In this document: one piece after another, positions 50,843-60,326 of the stretch
Layout: each line of letters opens with the position of its first letter
Position numbering within the stretch: the first letter of the stretch is position 1
NCBI RefSeq assembly: GCF_001854885.1
Contig: NZ_MDDV01000002.1
Span: 290,339 to 354,338 of the forward strand
Source: Ensifer sp. LCM 4579
Lineage (GTDB): Bacteria > Pseudomonadota > Alphaproteobacteria > Rhizobiales > Rhizobiaceae
Reading direction: 5' to 3'
DNA length: 64,000 nt
Position numbers and translations under genes: made by a program
Notes under the pieces: generated by a model
Seen by the model: the letters and a program-made list of their open reading frames with translations, nothing else
Told to the model about the DNA's origin: nothing
The model's database searches: none

Positions 50843-51258
50843 GGTCGGTCATCTTCCGCACGGTGGCCCCATTCCTGACGGGCCTGATGATGCTTTTTTC
50901 CGTCTTCGTCTTGCTGCGCGGCCATAATGAGCCGGGCGGCGGCTTTATTGGCGGGCTTATCGCCGTTTCGGCGCTCGCGATCTACGGTATTGCCCACGGT
51001 GTGCAGACCGTGCGGCGCGCCATCTACTTTCATCCGATGACGATCGCAGGCGCCGGTCTCTTTGCTGCGTCGATCGCCGGCATCGTTTCCCTGGCTGCGG
51101 GTGTCCCTTTCATGACTGGATTATGGATCTACCCGTCCTTACTCGGCGTCGAGGTCCCGCTTTCCACTGTCATGCTGTTCGACACCGGCGTTTATCTGGT
51201 GGTCGTCGGCGCCATCAGTTCGATCGCGCTATCACTTGAAGAACGGGGAGGGGAGTGA
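50839..51258 (+). CDS. mnhB: Na+/H+ antiporter subunit B (MnhB)
   Basis: 139 residues with four transmembrane helices. [36 protein letters not shown] carries the MnhB family pattern (HxxPGGGFxxG). Integral part of the Mrp complex. Overlaps mnhA by four bases and mnhC by one (TGATG), indicating coupled translation. Confidence 0.95.
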   Translation: MRSVIFRTVAPFLTGLMMLFSVFVLLRGHNEPGGGFIGGLIAVSALAIYGIAHGVQTVRRAIYFHPMTIAGAGLFAASIAGIVSLAAGVPFMTGLWIYPSLLGVEVPLSTVMLFDTGVYLVVVGAISSIALSLEERGGE

Positions 51259-51635
51259 TGGAGGCCTGGTTTGCCCTGCTGGTCGGCGTCTTTTTCACCG
51301 TCGCCGTCTACCTGATGCTTTCGAAGTTCATCATCCGTGTGCTTCTGGGCGTCGCGGTTCTCGGAAACGCCGTCAATCTGCTGATCTTCACCGGCGGGCG
51401 CCTGATGCGCGGGGTGCCGCCCGTCATTGCCGATGATGCCCAAGTGCTGGCCGGACCCGCCGCCAACGCCTTGCCGCAGGCGCTGATTCTGACGGCCATC
51501 GTCATTTCCTTTTCCTTCTTCGCCTTTCTGCTCGTTCTCTCATGGCGTGCCTACGACGATCTCGAGACCGACAATACGGATGAGATGCGCGTCGCCGAGC
51601 CGGTGAATGAGCCGGCGCCACCGCTGGGATACTGA
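51258..51635 (+). CDS. mnhC: Na+/H+ antiporter subunit C (MnhC)
   Basis: 125 residues, three transmembrane helices, related to NuoK of complex I: VAVYLMLSKFIIRVLLGVAVLGNAVNLLIFTGG and LPQALILTAIVISFSFFAFLLVL are typical. The ATG at 51258 shares a base with the mnhB stop; a GTG three bases earlier also exists. A C-terminal acidic tail follows the last helix. Confidence 0.93.
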   Translation: MEAWFALLVGVFFTVAVYLMLSKFIIRVLLGVAVLGNAVNLLIFTGGRLMRGVPPVIADDAQVLAGPAANALPQALILTAIVISFSFFAFLLVLSWRAYDDLETDNTDEMRVAEPVNEPAPPLGY

Positions 51636-51642
51636 CTGCGTC

Positions 51643-53202
51643 ATGGCTGCTTCGACCTCTCCCCCTCTAGACCTTTCCGCTGCGCTGGTCCTTGCGCCGC
51701 CGACTGCAGCCGAGTGGCTGGTAATCCTACCCGTCGTCTGGTGTCTGATCCTGGGCGCGCTTCTCGTGATGATGCGCCGCAACGTCAGCCTCCATCCGGT
51801 GATCGCCATCGTGGGACTGGCCGGGCTGGTGGGAATCGATGGACTGCTCCTCCTCGAGGTCATCAGGAACGGCCCCCTGACGATGGTGATGGGGCGCTGG
51901 CTGCCGCCCTTCGGCATTGCGTTCACGGCCGACCTGACGGGCGCACTATTTGCGCTCATCGCCGCTCTGGTTGCGCTTGCCGCCGGCGTCTTCTCGATCG
52001 CCGACATCAACGACAGCGGCCGGCGCTACGGCTTCTACCCGTTGCTGATGGTGCTGATGGCGGGCGTCACGGGAGCCTTCATGACAGGCGATGTCTTCAA
52101 CCTCTATGTCTGGTTCGAAGTTCTGCTGATCTCCTCCTTCGGGCTTCTCGTCCTCGGCTCAGAACATGAGCAGATCGACGGAACGGTGAAATACGGCTTC
52201 CTCAATCTCGTCGCGACGACGCTGTTCCTGGTTGCCACTGGCTACCTCTACGCCGTGTTCGGCACGCTCAACATGGCCGATATCGCACGCAAGGCGGAGG
52301 GGCTGCGCAGCAACGCGCCGCTGATGACGCTGGCGGGGCTCTATACGCTGGCTTTCGGCATGAAGGCGGCGGCATTCCCCGTCAATTTCTGGCTCCCCGC
52401 CTCCTATCATACGCCGCGCGTGGTGGTTTCGGCGCTCTTCGCGGGCCTGCTTACCAAGGTCGGAATCTACGCGCTGATCCGCGTGATGGTCATGCTGCTG
52501 CCGGTCGAACGGGAGGAACTGAGTTTCGTACTAGCCATAGCCGCCTCCCTGACGATGATCGTCGGAGTTCTCGGGGCGCTCGCCCAGTCCGATTTCCGCC
52601 GCCTGCTCGGCTTTCTCATCATCTCGGGCATCGGTTCGATCCTTGCCGGCATTGCCGTGGGCGGCCCGGGCGGCATTGGCGGCGCCATATTCTACGCCCT
52701 GCACTCGATGCTCGTCATGACCGCGCTCTATTTCGCTTCCGGTATCGCCATGCGTCTCGGTGCGAGCGCCTCGATCGTCACGCTTGCCGGCCTTTATCGC
52801 CGCCATGTCGGGTTCGCCGCTCTAAGCCTGATGCTGTGCTTTGCCGTCTCCGGGCTGCCGCCCTTCTCCGGTTTCTGGCCGAAGGTGATGCTGGTGAAGG
52901 CGGCGCTCGATATCGGCGCCTGGTGGCTCGCGGCAGTCCTGCTCCTTGCCGGCTTCCTCACCACAATCGCCACCGGCCGACTTTTCCTGCTGGCCTATTG
53001 GCGCGAGCAGGCCGTAGCGGTCGGCGAGACGCCGCCGCTGCCCGCAGCGACGCTGGCACCGCTTGCTGCCCTCACCTTGCTGACTTTGGTACTCGGTCTT
53101 TATCCCGAGCCTCTGCTTGCGACGATCCAGGATGCGGCGGCGGGGCTTGACGATCCGTCCGCCTATAGGGAATCGGTCTTTCCGGGAGGGTGGCCGCAAT
53201 GA
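51643..53202 (+). CDS. mnhD: Na+/H+ antiporter subunit D (MnhD)
   Basis: 519 residues, NuoN/NuoM-like antiporter module with about 14 helices. YVWFEVLLISSFGLLVLG carries the key Glu of the proton channel, and TLAFGMKAAAFPVNFWLPASYHTPRVVVSALFAGLLTKVGIYAL its Lys residues (quoted in parts). Start MAASTSPPLDL; the frame 12 codons upstream overlaps mnhC. Seven bases after mnhC and overlapping mnhE by four bases. Confidence 0.94.
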   Translation: MAASTSPPLDLSAALVLAPPTAAEWLVILPVVWCLILGALLVMMRRNVSLHPVIAIVGLAGLVGIDGLLLLEVIRNGPLTMVMGRWLPPFGIAFTADLTGALFALIAALVALAAGVFSIADINDSGRRYGFYPLLMVLMAGVTGAFMTGDVFNLYVWFEVLLISSFGLLVLGSEHEQIDGTVKYGFLNLVATTLFLVATGYLYAVFGTLNMADIARKAEGLRSNAPLMTLAGLYTLAFGMKAAAFPVNFWLPASYHTPRVVVSALFAGLLTKVGIYALIRVMVMLLPVEREELSFVLAIAASLTMIVGVLGALAQSDFRRLLGFLIISGIGSILAGIAVGGPGGIGGAIFYALHSMLVMTALYFASGIAMRLGASASIVTLAGLYRRHVGFAALSLMLCFAVSGLPPFSGFWPKVMLVKAALDIGAWWLAAVLLLAGFLTTIATGRLFLLAYWREQAVAVGETPPLPAATLAPLAALTLLTLVLGLYPEPLLATIQDAAAGLDDPSAYRESVFPGGWPQ

Positions 53203-53675
53203 AGTTCCTGGCGATCAACCTTATCCTGACCGTCATCTGGGGCACTATCAGCGCCAGTTTCACGCCGGCCAACCTCCTGCTCGGCTTTGCGGTGGGGGCA
53301 TTGTCGCTCTGGCTGATCCGCCGCGAGTTGAAGCCCGTCACCTATCCGATCAGACCCTTGCGGCTGGTGCTGCTCCTTGCGCTGTTCATAAAGGAACTTG
53401 CCGTCTCGGCGACCAAAGTCGCGATCCTGGTGACACGCAAGAAGATGGCGCTTAAGCCCGGCATTTTCGCCTATCCGCTCACGGCGAGGAGCGATTTCGA
53501 GATTACCCTGCTTGCCAATCTCATTACGCTCACGCCCGGTACGCTGTCGGTGGATGTCTCCGGGGACCGCAAAACGCTCTATGTCCATGCATTGGATTGC
53601 GCCGATCCGGGTGCGTTGCGACAGGATATTGCGCGCGGCTTCGAACGGCGCATTCGGGAGGCTTTCGAACGATGA
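53199..53675 (+). CDS. mnhE: Na+/H+ antiporter subunit E (MnhE)
   Basis: 158 residues with two to three N-terminal transmembrane helices and a cytoplasmic domain. [26 protein letters not shown] is the MnhE signature region (T-P-G-T-x-x-V/D). Start [10 protein letters not shown], whose ATGA overlaps the mnhD stop; GGGAGGG upstream. Overlaps mnhF by four bases. Confidence 0.94.
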   Translation: MKFLAINLILTVIWGTISASFTPANLLLGFAVGALSLWLIRRELKPVTYPIRPLRLVLLLALFIKELAVSATKVAILVTRKKMALKPGIFAYPLTARSDFEITLLANLITLTPGTLSVDVSGDRKTLYVHALDCADPGALRQDIARGFERRIREAFER

Positions 53676-54058
53676 ACTCCCAGTGGGTCTTGAGCGCCGC
53701 CATCAGCCTTTCCTTGGTCCTTCTGTCTGTCGCCCTGCTTCTGACAGTCGTGCGCATCGTCCGCGGCCCGACGCTGCCGGACCGGGTACTCGGTCTCGAC
53801 ATGCTGGTGGCAATTGCCATCGGCTTCATCGCGGTGATCGCCGTCAAGACCGGATACGGCCTCTATATCGATATCGCGATTGCCCTTGGACTTGTCGGTT
53901 TTCTCGCGACCATCGCGCTGGCACGCTTCGTCATGACGCGCGGACTAGCGCCGGAGCGCACCGCCAGGGTTGCGGCGGCGACCGTGGGCGCAAAACCAGC
54001 TCCAAAACAGACAAAGGCAGGACGGCCGAACCGTCGCAAACGCAGGGGAGGGCGCTAA
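53672..54058 (+). CDS. mnhF: Na+/H+ antiporter subunit F (MnhF)
   Basis: 128 residues, three transmembrane helices. [27 protein letters not shown] is the MnhF/PhaF pattern (RxxRGPTxxDRVxAxD). The last ~35 residues are basic ([21 protein letters not shown]) and extend beyond the usual ~90 residues of this subunit. Shares one base with mnhG (TAATG). Confidence 0.93.
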   Translation: MNSQWVLSAAISLSLVLLSVALLLTVVRIVRGPTLPDRVLGLDMLVAIAIGFIAVIAVKTGYGLYIDIAIALGLVGFLATIALARFVMTRGLAPERTARVAAATVGAKPAPKQTKAGRPNRRKRRGGR

Positions 54059-54417
54059 TGGGGGGCCAGATCGAAGCCATTATCACGCTTCTCGTCGCTC
54101 TCATCATGATCGTGGGTGCGAGTTTCTCCCTCCTGGCGGCTCTCGGCGTCATCCGGTTTCCGGACCTGTACACCCGCATGCATGCGGCTTCGAAGGCGGG
54201 AACGGTCGGATCCGGTCTGCTGCTTTTCGCTGCGGGTCTGCATTCGCTCGATCCGGCGATCTTCGCGCGTGCGCTTGCAGCCTTTGTTTTCTTCGTGCTG
54301 ACGGCGCCGATCTCGGCCCATCTACTGGCGAAGGCCGCACATCAGGCAGGTTACAGGATGTCAAGACTATCGGTGATAGATCAGCTGCCGCAAAAGGAAG
54401 AGGCGCGGAGCCTTTGA
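54058..54417 (+). CDS. mnhG: Na+/H+ antiporter subunit G (MnhG)
   Basis: 119 residues, three transmembrane helices. [29 protein letters not shown] is the MnhG signature (G-x-x-R-x-P-D-x-x-x-R-x-H-A-x-x-K). Last gene of mnhABCDEFG. The operon A-G is complete and every junction but C/D overlaps, so it should assemble the full Mrp-type antiporter for Na+ and pH homeostasis. Rhizobia also have a Pha K+/H+ paralogue with fused AB; here A and B are separate, which supports the Na+-type second system. Confidence 0.94.
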   Translation: MGGQIEAIITLLVALIMIVGASFSLLAALGVIRFPDLYTRMHAASKAGTVGSGLLLFAAGLHSLDPAIFARALAAFVFFVLTAPISAHLLAKAAHQAGYRMSRLSVIDQLPQKEEARSL

Positions 54418-54811
54418 GCGGCGCCGTTTCTGTCCCTTTATTTCCGGCAATTTCGAGCGCGACGGGCAAATTAGTGGCTTTGAATAGATTTGCTGGACGC
54501 CGGTGAAAATTATGTTTTGACTTTTCCTAGATCAGTGTTAATCCACTAAATGAAAAGTGTCGTCGTCGATAAATACTTTGAACTGAAATTCCAGCTTGGG
54601 TTGTGATTCTTTCCTGTTGCTTCGAGGCGGCGGCCAGCTCGGTGCCTTGGTGACGTTTCCCATCGCAACTTGAGCCTTGATGTTGCGGCGGAGCCGGGTT
54701 CCCCTGCAATGACCGTCCAGTTTCAAAAGTGAGTTCGGCGGCATTTTCTAACATGTTTCCTCCCGAAACGTCATTTCGGGATATGTTGCTGAGTTCCGAT
54801 AGGAGAAGAAG
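54418..54811. promoter_or_regulatory. AT-rich mucR upstream region
   Basis: 394-base gap between mnhG and mucR. Its first half is AT-rich with T-runs (for example 54505-54560, TTATGTTTTGAC, GTTAATCCACTAAATG), unlike the flanking genes. MucR family proteins bind AT-rich DNA and repress their own gene (known for Brucella/Sinorhizobium), so this is the likely autoregulatory region. No supported ORF; the long minus-strand frame here lacks coding character. Confidence 0.5.
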
Positions 54812-55243
54812 ATGACAGAAACCACGCTCGGTGCGAGCAACGAACTCTTGGTAGAGCTGACGGCGGAAATCGTAGCGGCCTATGTCAGCAACCACGTGGT
54901 TCCGGTTGCCGAGCTTCCGACGCTGATCGCCGACGTTCATTCCGCGCTCAACAATACAACCGCTCCTGCGCCGGTGGTCGCTCCCGTCGAGAAGCCGAAG
55001 CCGGCGGTCTCGGTCCGCAAGTCGGTGCAGGACGATCAGATCACCTGCCTCGAATGCGGCGGCACCTTCAAGTCGCTGAAGCGCCATCTGATGACCCATC
55101 ACAATCTGTCGCCGGAAGAATATCGCGAAAAATGGGACCTGCCCGCCGACTACCCGATGGTCGCGCCCGCTTACGCGGAAGCCCGCTCGCGCCTGGCCAA
55201 GGAGATGGGCCTCGGCCAGCGTCGAAAGCGTCGCGGCAAGTAA
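54812..55243 (+). CDS. mucR: MucR/Ros-family zinc-finger transcriptional regulator
   Basis: 143 residues, the same length as S. meliloti MucR. N-terminal oligomerisation region ([23 protein letters not shown]...[12 protein letters not shown]) and a prokaryotic Cys2His2 zinc finger [19 protein letters not shown] (about 79-97), followed by the basic tail [14 protein letters not shown]-like global regulator of exopolysaccharide, motility and symbiosis genes in rhizobia. Strong AGGAGAAG upstream. The weak hairpin at 55251-55277 could terminate it. Confidence 0.95.
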   Translation: MTETTLGASNELLVELTAEIVAAYVSNHVVPVAELPTLIADVHSALNNTTAPAPVVAPVEKPKPAVSVRKSVQDDQITCLECGGTFKSLKRHLMTHHNLSPEEYREKWDLPADYPMVAPAYAEARSRLAKEMGLGQRRKRRGK

Positions 55244-55488
55244 GCGCTGTCGCCGGTGGCGGTTGCCGTGACCGGCGCGTTCCTTTGCGAATTCGGGGCC
55301 GGGCTGCTTCCGTCCGGCCAAGCGCGCAAACGTCCACTTTCCACCGCTGCACGTCCTGGTTCTCAGATTGCCTCATCGGCCTGAAAACCGAATTGAGAAA
55401 GCATGGTGCGCAGCGTCAAAGGATTACGGACGCACTGCGCTGCAAAACGCGGTCGATATTGGGGAGAGATGCCCTCGGTGCAACGGCA

Positions 55489-55911
55489 TCACGCCGGCAG
55501 GCGCGTTTCGGCCTCGCTCTTGATTCGCCGGACCATGGAACGCAGACCGTTGGCGCGCTGGGCCGACAGATGTTCGATGAGACCGATCTTGCCGAAGATC
55601 TCGAGAGCATCGATCTTGGCGATTTCGGAGGCGTGCTTGCCGGAAAAGATGGCCAGTGCGATGGCCACGAGGCCCCGGACGATGTGGGCGTCCGACTCGC
55701 CGTGAAAAGTGAGGACCGGGTCTTCGGGATCACCCGCCGTTTCGGTCACCAGCCAAACCTGACTTGCGCAACCCTGTACCTTGTTTTCACTCGTTCTCAA
55801 GGCCTCCGGCATCTCCGGCAGCCCCTTGCCAAGCTCGATCACAAAGCGGTAGCGGTCCTCCCATTCTTCCAGGTAGGCAAAATCGTCGATGATCTGGTCG
55901 AGGGAAGTCAT
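55489..55911 (-). CDS. sufE: Cysteine desulfuration protein SufE
   Basis: 140 residues. Accepts sulfane sulfur from SufS on the cysteine in KVQGCASQVWL (about residue 54) and passes it to Fe-S cluster assembly. MTSLDQIIDDFAYLEEWEDRYRFVIELGKGLPEMPE is the classic SufE N-terminus. Start chosen there; the open frame to 56028 is not family-like. The suf operon itself is not here, which is common for sufE in alphaproteobacteria. Confidence 0.93.
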   Translation of the reverse strand: MTSLDQIIDDFAYLEEWEDRYRFVIELGKGLPEMPEALRTSENKVQGCASQVWLVTETAGDPEDPVLTFHGESDAHIVRGLVAIALAIFSGKHASEIAKIDALEIFGKIGLIEHLSAQRANGLRSMVRRIKSEAETRLPA

Positions 55912-56105
55912 GGCCCATCCGATATTGGCGTTGTGCGCCCGCCGAAGAATGCGTTCTTCTCGATCCTTCGGCCTCTCCGAGGATACATCCTTCATATAGG
56001 CGATGCCGGCCGCAAAGAGAACAGCCAATGATCATTCGGTGATTAACGATCGGTGGCGCAGCGCCATCGCGCCCGCCGCACGACATCGCCTGCCGAATGC
56101 AAGTT

Positions 56106-56543
56106 CTATCTGGCGGCCGCTGTCTTGGGATCGAGACGCGGCTCGGGGACCGGAGTGCGCTTGAAGCTTGGCATGGTATCATGCGCCGTCTTTTCTGGGG
56201 TGTGGTCTTCGATCGCGCCGACCGTGCCGGTCATGATCTTGGCGTCGGGTGTCGCCGGGCCCGTCCCGGCGAACTGGGTGTCAAGGAACTCATAGGCGAT
56301 CCGCGCGCCCTCGCGGGCGCGATGACCGAGTGCGACGAAGGTTTCCGCGCCCTTCGCGCAAACATCGGGCTTCTCGGCGCAGATCGCACTAATGTAGCGG
56401 ATCGCTTCGTTGGCTGCGGAGAAGGTGTCTCCGATCTCGATCGTCGGCCCCTGATCGAGCTTTGTGCTGCTCGATGGATCGAGAAAGGGCAGGAGAACCA
56501 GCACCAGCGAAAACCAGAATGTCGCCTTTACGAGAAACCACAT
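56106..56543 (-). CDS. DUF5330 family exported/membrane protein
   Basis: 145 residues. N-terminal hydrophobic segment MWFLVKATFWFSLVLVLLPF, then DTFSAANEAIRYISAICAEKPDVCAKGAETFVALGHRAREGARIAYEFLDTQF with two cysteines; matches what I recall of DUF5330, a small rhizobial family of unknown function. Low-complexity Pro/Thr/Lys C-terminus. Same strand as sufE, 194 bases upstream of it. Start at MWFL; the frame to 56612 lacks the character of the family. Confidence 0.7.
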   Translation of the reverse strand: MWFLVKATFWFSLVLVLLPFLDPSSSTKLDQGPTIEIGDTFSAANEAIRYISAICAEKPDVCAKGAETFVALGHRAREGARIAYEFLDTQFAGTGPATPDAKIMTGTVGAIEDHTPEKTAHDTMPSFKRTPVPEPRLDPKTAAAR

Positions 56544-57069
56544 GGTCCGAGCATCCTCTGTTCGCTTGTCGGAAATTGGCGCGTTCCTGCGCCATGTCGG
56601 AGCCGTCGGCATTTCCGCTCATGTCACGAGATCGACGATAATGTGCGAATCACAAGGCTGCTTTTCAAAAACCGGTCGGATTTGCTTAGAATTTTAAGGA
56701 AGCGTGCAATTTCGACGTGTCATACAACCAAATGCCTCGGATTTTAAGGATCGCCGTTAAGATACGTGGCGAAACGCGCGAGGCAACCGTCGGCGCCGAG
56801 GGCATTGGCACCGCCATGCCTTGCCCAATTGGTTAACACGAGCCGGAAAATCCACCAAAATCCACCGCTTACGCCCCGTTAACCACAACCGATGAAGCTT
56901 GGAGGAATTGCTTCAAATCGGGAATTTTCGGCCTTTTCCGCGGGCCCTCTGGGATACCCGCTTATTCTTTCATTAAGTCGGGAATGCGAGATTCAAAGCA
57001 TAAAGAGGCGACCGGATTTCGGCGCGGCAAAACCGCGGCAGCGCCCCGGAAACGCCTCGCAAAACAACA
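56544..57069. other. Intergenic gap of 526 bases upstream of the DivJ-like kinase
   Basis: No supported ORF: a 70-codon frame at 56892-57104 overlaps the kinase start. Several TTAA words occur, including TTAACCA (56879-56885), close to the CtrA half-site TTAACCAT known for S. meliloti. This gap must carry the promoters of the kinase and of the DUF5330 gene. Confidence 0.45.
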
Positions 57070-58677
57070 ATGACGGCAGGGTATGGCGTGAGCGTATTGC
57101 GTGACATGGCTGGCAGGTGGGCATCCCGCGTGGATGAGGCGGCCGCGCCTTGGATGCTGCGCCGTTCGAACGGCTCCGCCGTCGAACGCCGTGACCTCCG
57201 ACGGCTGCGCACCGTCGCCGCGGTTTCCTTGACCGCTTTGCCGATCGTGCCGCTTGCCTTGATGACGGCCTTGCCGGTTTCCGCGGCGCTGCCGGTGGGA
57301 ACGGCGCTCTGGGCTTCGGCCTCGCTTCTCGTTGCAGCCGCGGTCCTTGCCGGTGGTCGCAACTCATCCGCGCCCGCCGAGGCCAAGGATTCCCTCGCTG
57401 CCGCGTTGCCCGATCTGTCGGCCGCATACGATCTCTTTGCAGGTCTCGTCACCGTGCACGATCCGCGCGGCAATGTCCTGTCGGTTCACGGCCGCGACGC
57501 GGCCGAACACCTGAAGTTGCTGCGAGATCCTCGCGGCCGCGGGTTCCTCGAGCAGATCCACGTGTCCGATCGCCTCACCTTTCTCAGGGCAATCGATGCA
57601 CTGCGCCAGGACGGGGGGCGTTCCGCGGTCGATATCCGGCTGGAACGGCCCTCGGTGAGGGCCGAAGGCGCACAGTTCGTACATATGCGCTGCGAGATGG
57701 CGCCCTTGCGCGATGCCGAGGGGCGTCTGGTGGCGATCGTCACCCAGTCTCGCGACGTCTCCGACGAGGCCCGCTTGCGGGTGGAGGCCACCGAGAAGGC
57801 GGCGCATGCGGAATCGGCGAACGATGCGAAGACGCGCTTCCTCGCGGCGGTGAGTCACGAATTGCGCACGCCGCTGAACGCTATTCTGGGCTTCTCGGAT
57901 GTCCTTGCCGGAGAGTATTTCGGTAAGCTGGAGAACGACCGGCAGCGTGAATATGTGTCGCTAATTCATCGTTCCGGGACGCATCTGCTCTCGGTCGTCA
58001 ACACGATGCTTGATGTGAGCAAGATCGAGGCCGGCCGTTACGAGCTGCTGCCGGAGCCCTTCGCGGTGGCAGACGCGATTGCCGCATGTGAAGCCATGCT
58101 GTCGCACCAGGCGCAGGAGAAAGGCGTGATGCTGACGAGCCGCGTGACGCCCGCGGTGGGTGAGATCAATGCCGATCAGCGTGCCTTCCAGCAGATCCTC
58201 ATCAATCTCATAGGCAACGCCATCAAGTTCACCGACTGCGGCGGCCTGGTGACCATCGATGCGGAAAAAGACGGCGCAGCGCTGAAGCTGACCGTCAGCG
58301 ACACCGGCATCGGCATCGCCGAAGACAAGCTCCACCTTCTCGGCCAACCTTTCGTCCAGATTCAGAACGACTATACGCGGCGCTTTGAAGGTACCGGGCT
58401 GGGTCTTTCCCTGGTCAAGGGCTTGGTGGAGCTGCATGGCGGAAATTTCGCCATCCGCAGCACCGAGGGCAGGGGGACGGTCGTTATTGCTTCCATCCCC
58501 ATCGATGGTTCAGGCATTGCGGAGCGCGAGCAGGCGGGGTCCCCCGTCACGGTGGAGTTCCCGCCGAGGCTGAGGGGGCGTGCTGACGGCAAGGGCGATC
58601 TGGGACACGCAGCGTCCAGGATCGAGAGAACGAGCAAGGAAGGGGGACATGGCTCCGCGCAAGCGAAAACAGCCTGA
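57070..58677 (+). CDS. divJ: Membrane histidine kinase, DivJ-like
   Basis: 535 residues: two hydrophobic helices (about 53-80 and 80-98), PAS-like domain (about 115-235), HisKA with phosphoacceptor His in FLAAVSHELRTPLNAILGFSDVLAG (about 262) and HATPase_c with N-box LINLIGNAIKFT, G1 DTGIGIAEDKLHLLGQPF, and G2 GTGLGLSLVKG. The HisKA region, VLAGEYFGKLENDRQREYVSLIHRSGTHLLSVVNTMLDVSKIEAGRYEL in parts, is of the DivJ/PleC/CbrA group that acts on DivK. In S. meliloti divJ lies beside mucR, as here (literature memory). It would phosphorylate DivK to control the cell cycle. Confidence 0.8.
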   Translation: MTAGYGVSVLRDMAGRWASRVDEAAAPWMLRRSNGSAVERRDLRRLRTVAAVSLTALPIVPLALMTALPVSAALPVGTALWASASLLVAAAVLAGGRNSSAPAEAKDSLAAALPDLSAAYDLFAGLVTVHDPRGNVLSVHGRDAAEHLKLLRDPRGRGFLEQIHVSDRLTFLRAIDALRQDGGRSAVDIRLERPSVRAEGAQFVHMRCEMAPLRDAEGRLVAIVTQSRDVSDEARLRVEATEKAAHAESANDAKTRFLAAVSHELRTPLNAILGFSDVLAGEYFGKLENDRQREYVSLIHRSGTHLLSVVNTMLDVSKIEAGRYELLPEPFAVADAIAACEAMLSHQAQEKGVMLTSRVTPAVGEINADQRAFQQILINLIGNAIKFTDCGGLVTIDAEKDGAALKLTVSDTGIGIAEDKLHLLGQPFVQIQNDYTRRFEGTGLGLSLVKGLVELHGGNFAIRSTEGRGTVVIASIPIDGSGIAEREQAGSPVTVEFPPRLRGRADGKGDLGHAASRIERTSKEGGHGSAQAKTA

Positions 58678-59629
58678 GCGGAAACGGTCGGCACGGTCGC
58701 AGCAAGGTTTCGCGCTCAGGGGGCTGGCACTCGCCGGCCGCGGCCTAGGCCGGGGCCTCGTGCTTGCCGGGCGGGTAATCGCGCGCCATCCGGTCGGTGC
58801 TGGAGGCTCGGCGGCTTTCGTGGTGGCCTTCAGTTTCGTGGCAGCAAACGCGATGTGGTACCAGCATGGCACGCATCCGTCGCCGCTGTTGCATACGCGT
58901 GTCCCGCTGGTGGGTGCGGAGGCCGCCGAACGTCTTGCTGCTGCCAAGGGCGAGGCTCTCGAGTCGCGCCGCGTGACGACTTTCGTCATTGAACGCGAAG
59001 AGGAGGCAAGGCCGCAAAAGGTCGAGGATGCGATCGCCGTCAAAGGCACACAATCGGCGGAAAGACCGGCGGGCCACGGGGCCGAGGTCGCCGGCGATAT
59101 TGCTGACACCGTCGATTCGGCGCTCGTCGCCGACGTCCAGAGGGAACTGGCGCGGCTCGGGCTCTATGACGGCGCGCCGGACGGTCGCAGCGGCCCGAAG
59201 ACCGCGGTGGCGATCCTGCAATTTGAGCAACAGGCTGGCCGGATGGAGACCGGCCTGGTGAGCCCCGATCTCCTCGCGGCGCTCCTTGCGTTCGGCAAAG
59301 CCGGCGCCGTCGCCGTTCCCGACAATCGCCCCTATGCCGATCCGAAGACGGTGCCGGCCGAAAGCGATCCCGTCGCGGCGGCGATCCGCAAAGCCGAGAA
59401 GGACCAGACGCTCGTGACGCGTGCCGAGCTTCCCGTATCGAGCGAACTGGTCATGAACATCCAGAGGGGCTTGAGCAATCTCGCCTACGCCGACGTCGTC
59501 GTCGATGGCGTCGCCGGCGACCAAACGCGTGCGGCGATCCGCCACTTCGAGAAGCATTACCGCTTGCCGCAGACCGGTGAGCCAAGCGCCAAGGTTCTCA
59601 AGAAGCTGAAGGAAATCGGCGCGCTTTGA
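58649..59629 (+). CDS. Peptidoglycan-binding (PGB_1) membrane protein
   Basis: 326 residues: very basic N-terminus (MAPRKRKQPERKRSARSQQ), one transmembrane segment (about 50-72), and two peptidoglycan_binding_1 repeats (about 155-215, VADVQRELARLGLYDGAPDGRSGPKTAVAILQFEQ, and 265-325, VMNIQRGLSNLAYADVVVDGVAGDQTRAAIRHFEKHY, in parts). Probably anchored in the inner membrane with periplasmic wall-binding domains. It starts at 58649 behind AGGGGGAC, overlapping the end of the kinase gene by 29 bases, so the two are co-transcribed; this hints at a link between the DivJ-like kinase and the envelope. Confidence 0.85.
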   Translation: MAPRKRKQPERKRSARSQQGFALRGLALAGRGLGRGLVLAGRVIARHPVGAGGSAAFVVAFSFVAANAMWYQHGTHPSPLLHTRVPLVGAEAAERLAAAKGEALESRRVTTFVIEREEEARPQKVEDAIAVKGTQSAERPAGHGAEVAGDIADTVDSALVADVQRELARLGLYDGAPDGRSGPKTAVAILQFEQQAGRMETGLVSPDLLAALLAFGKAGAVAVPDNRPYADPKTVPAESDPVAAAIRKAEKDQTLVTRAELPVSSELVMNIQRGLSNLAYADVVVDGVAGDQTRAAIRHFEKHYRLPQTGEPSAKVLKKLKEIGAL

Positions 59630-59786
59630 TGCATGAGCCACTCAACCTTCTACAGTGAAACGTTGTCTGATTGGACGTTGGCGCGGTAGAGCGGTGCAGC
59701 GCCTTGGACGAGCGGCATGCACAAGGAGCCGATAGGCTCCAACTCCCTCGTTTGCATATCGCTGTTGCCGCGTGTATCAGCCTCGG

Positions 59787-60137
59787 ATGCGCCTCAAGTC
59801 CCACATCTTCGTCTCTTCGCTCATACGCCGCGTCTTTGCGCTCGGCGGCTATGCCGCGGTCTTGCGCAAGGGGGCGGAAGAGGCGGGTGCGATTTTCGTT
59901 CGTCAGCGGACCCGTCTGGGTGGCGAGACGCTCTACGCGCCGGCCCCGCAGAATTTTTTCGAAGACGAAGGCGATACGGCGCGCCGGTTCGAGATTCGCC
60001 TGCGGGACGTCGAGGCAGAGACGATCGATAGCACTCTGTCGTCGGAGATCCGCTTCGATCCGGATTGCTGGGTCGTCGAGATCGAGATCGAGGATGGCAG
60101 TAACCTGCTCGAACTTGTCACCGGTGCTGATCGCTGA
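59787..60137 (+). CDS. DUF1491 family protein
   Basis: 116 residues. MRLKSHIFVSSLIRRVFALGGYAAVLRKGAEEAGAIFVRQR is the DUF1491 pattern (small cytoplasmic proteins of alphaproteobacteria, function unknown). Start at MRLKSH; five codons upstream is another ATG. Lies 157 bases after the peptidoglycan-binding gene, same strand. Confidence 0.85.
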   Translation: MRLKSHIFVSSLIRRVFALGGYAAVLRKGAEEAGAIFVRQRTRLGGETLYAPAPQNFFEDEGDTARRFEIRLRDVEAETIDSTLSSEIRFDPDCWVVEIEIEDGSNLLELVTGADR

Positions 60138-60326
60138 CGGGCTTCGAGTTCGCTTGGCGCATCGGCCCGAAGGACAGATCTTTCGGGAACAACGATGCGT
60201 GGCTTGAAAAGCCTATAGTGTCCGTTGTCGTCCGAAAGGATGCGCAAAGCCGACATGGCGATCTGGATTGCCACGATTGAAGGAGACATGCGCCAAGCCG
60301 AGATGCAGCAGTGGTCCGGCTTTTCC

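Noticed and set aside
54527-55321. A 264-codon minus-strand frame over mucR
   Set aside because: Shadow of mucR and its AT-rich leader; mucR on the plus strand has full family features.
56800-57000. Full CtrA box (TTAA-N7-TTAA) upstream of the DivJ-like gene
   Set aside because: Only half-sites and a pair with wrong spacing (TTAA-N9-TTAA near 56741) are seen; kept as a half-site remark only.
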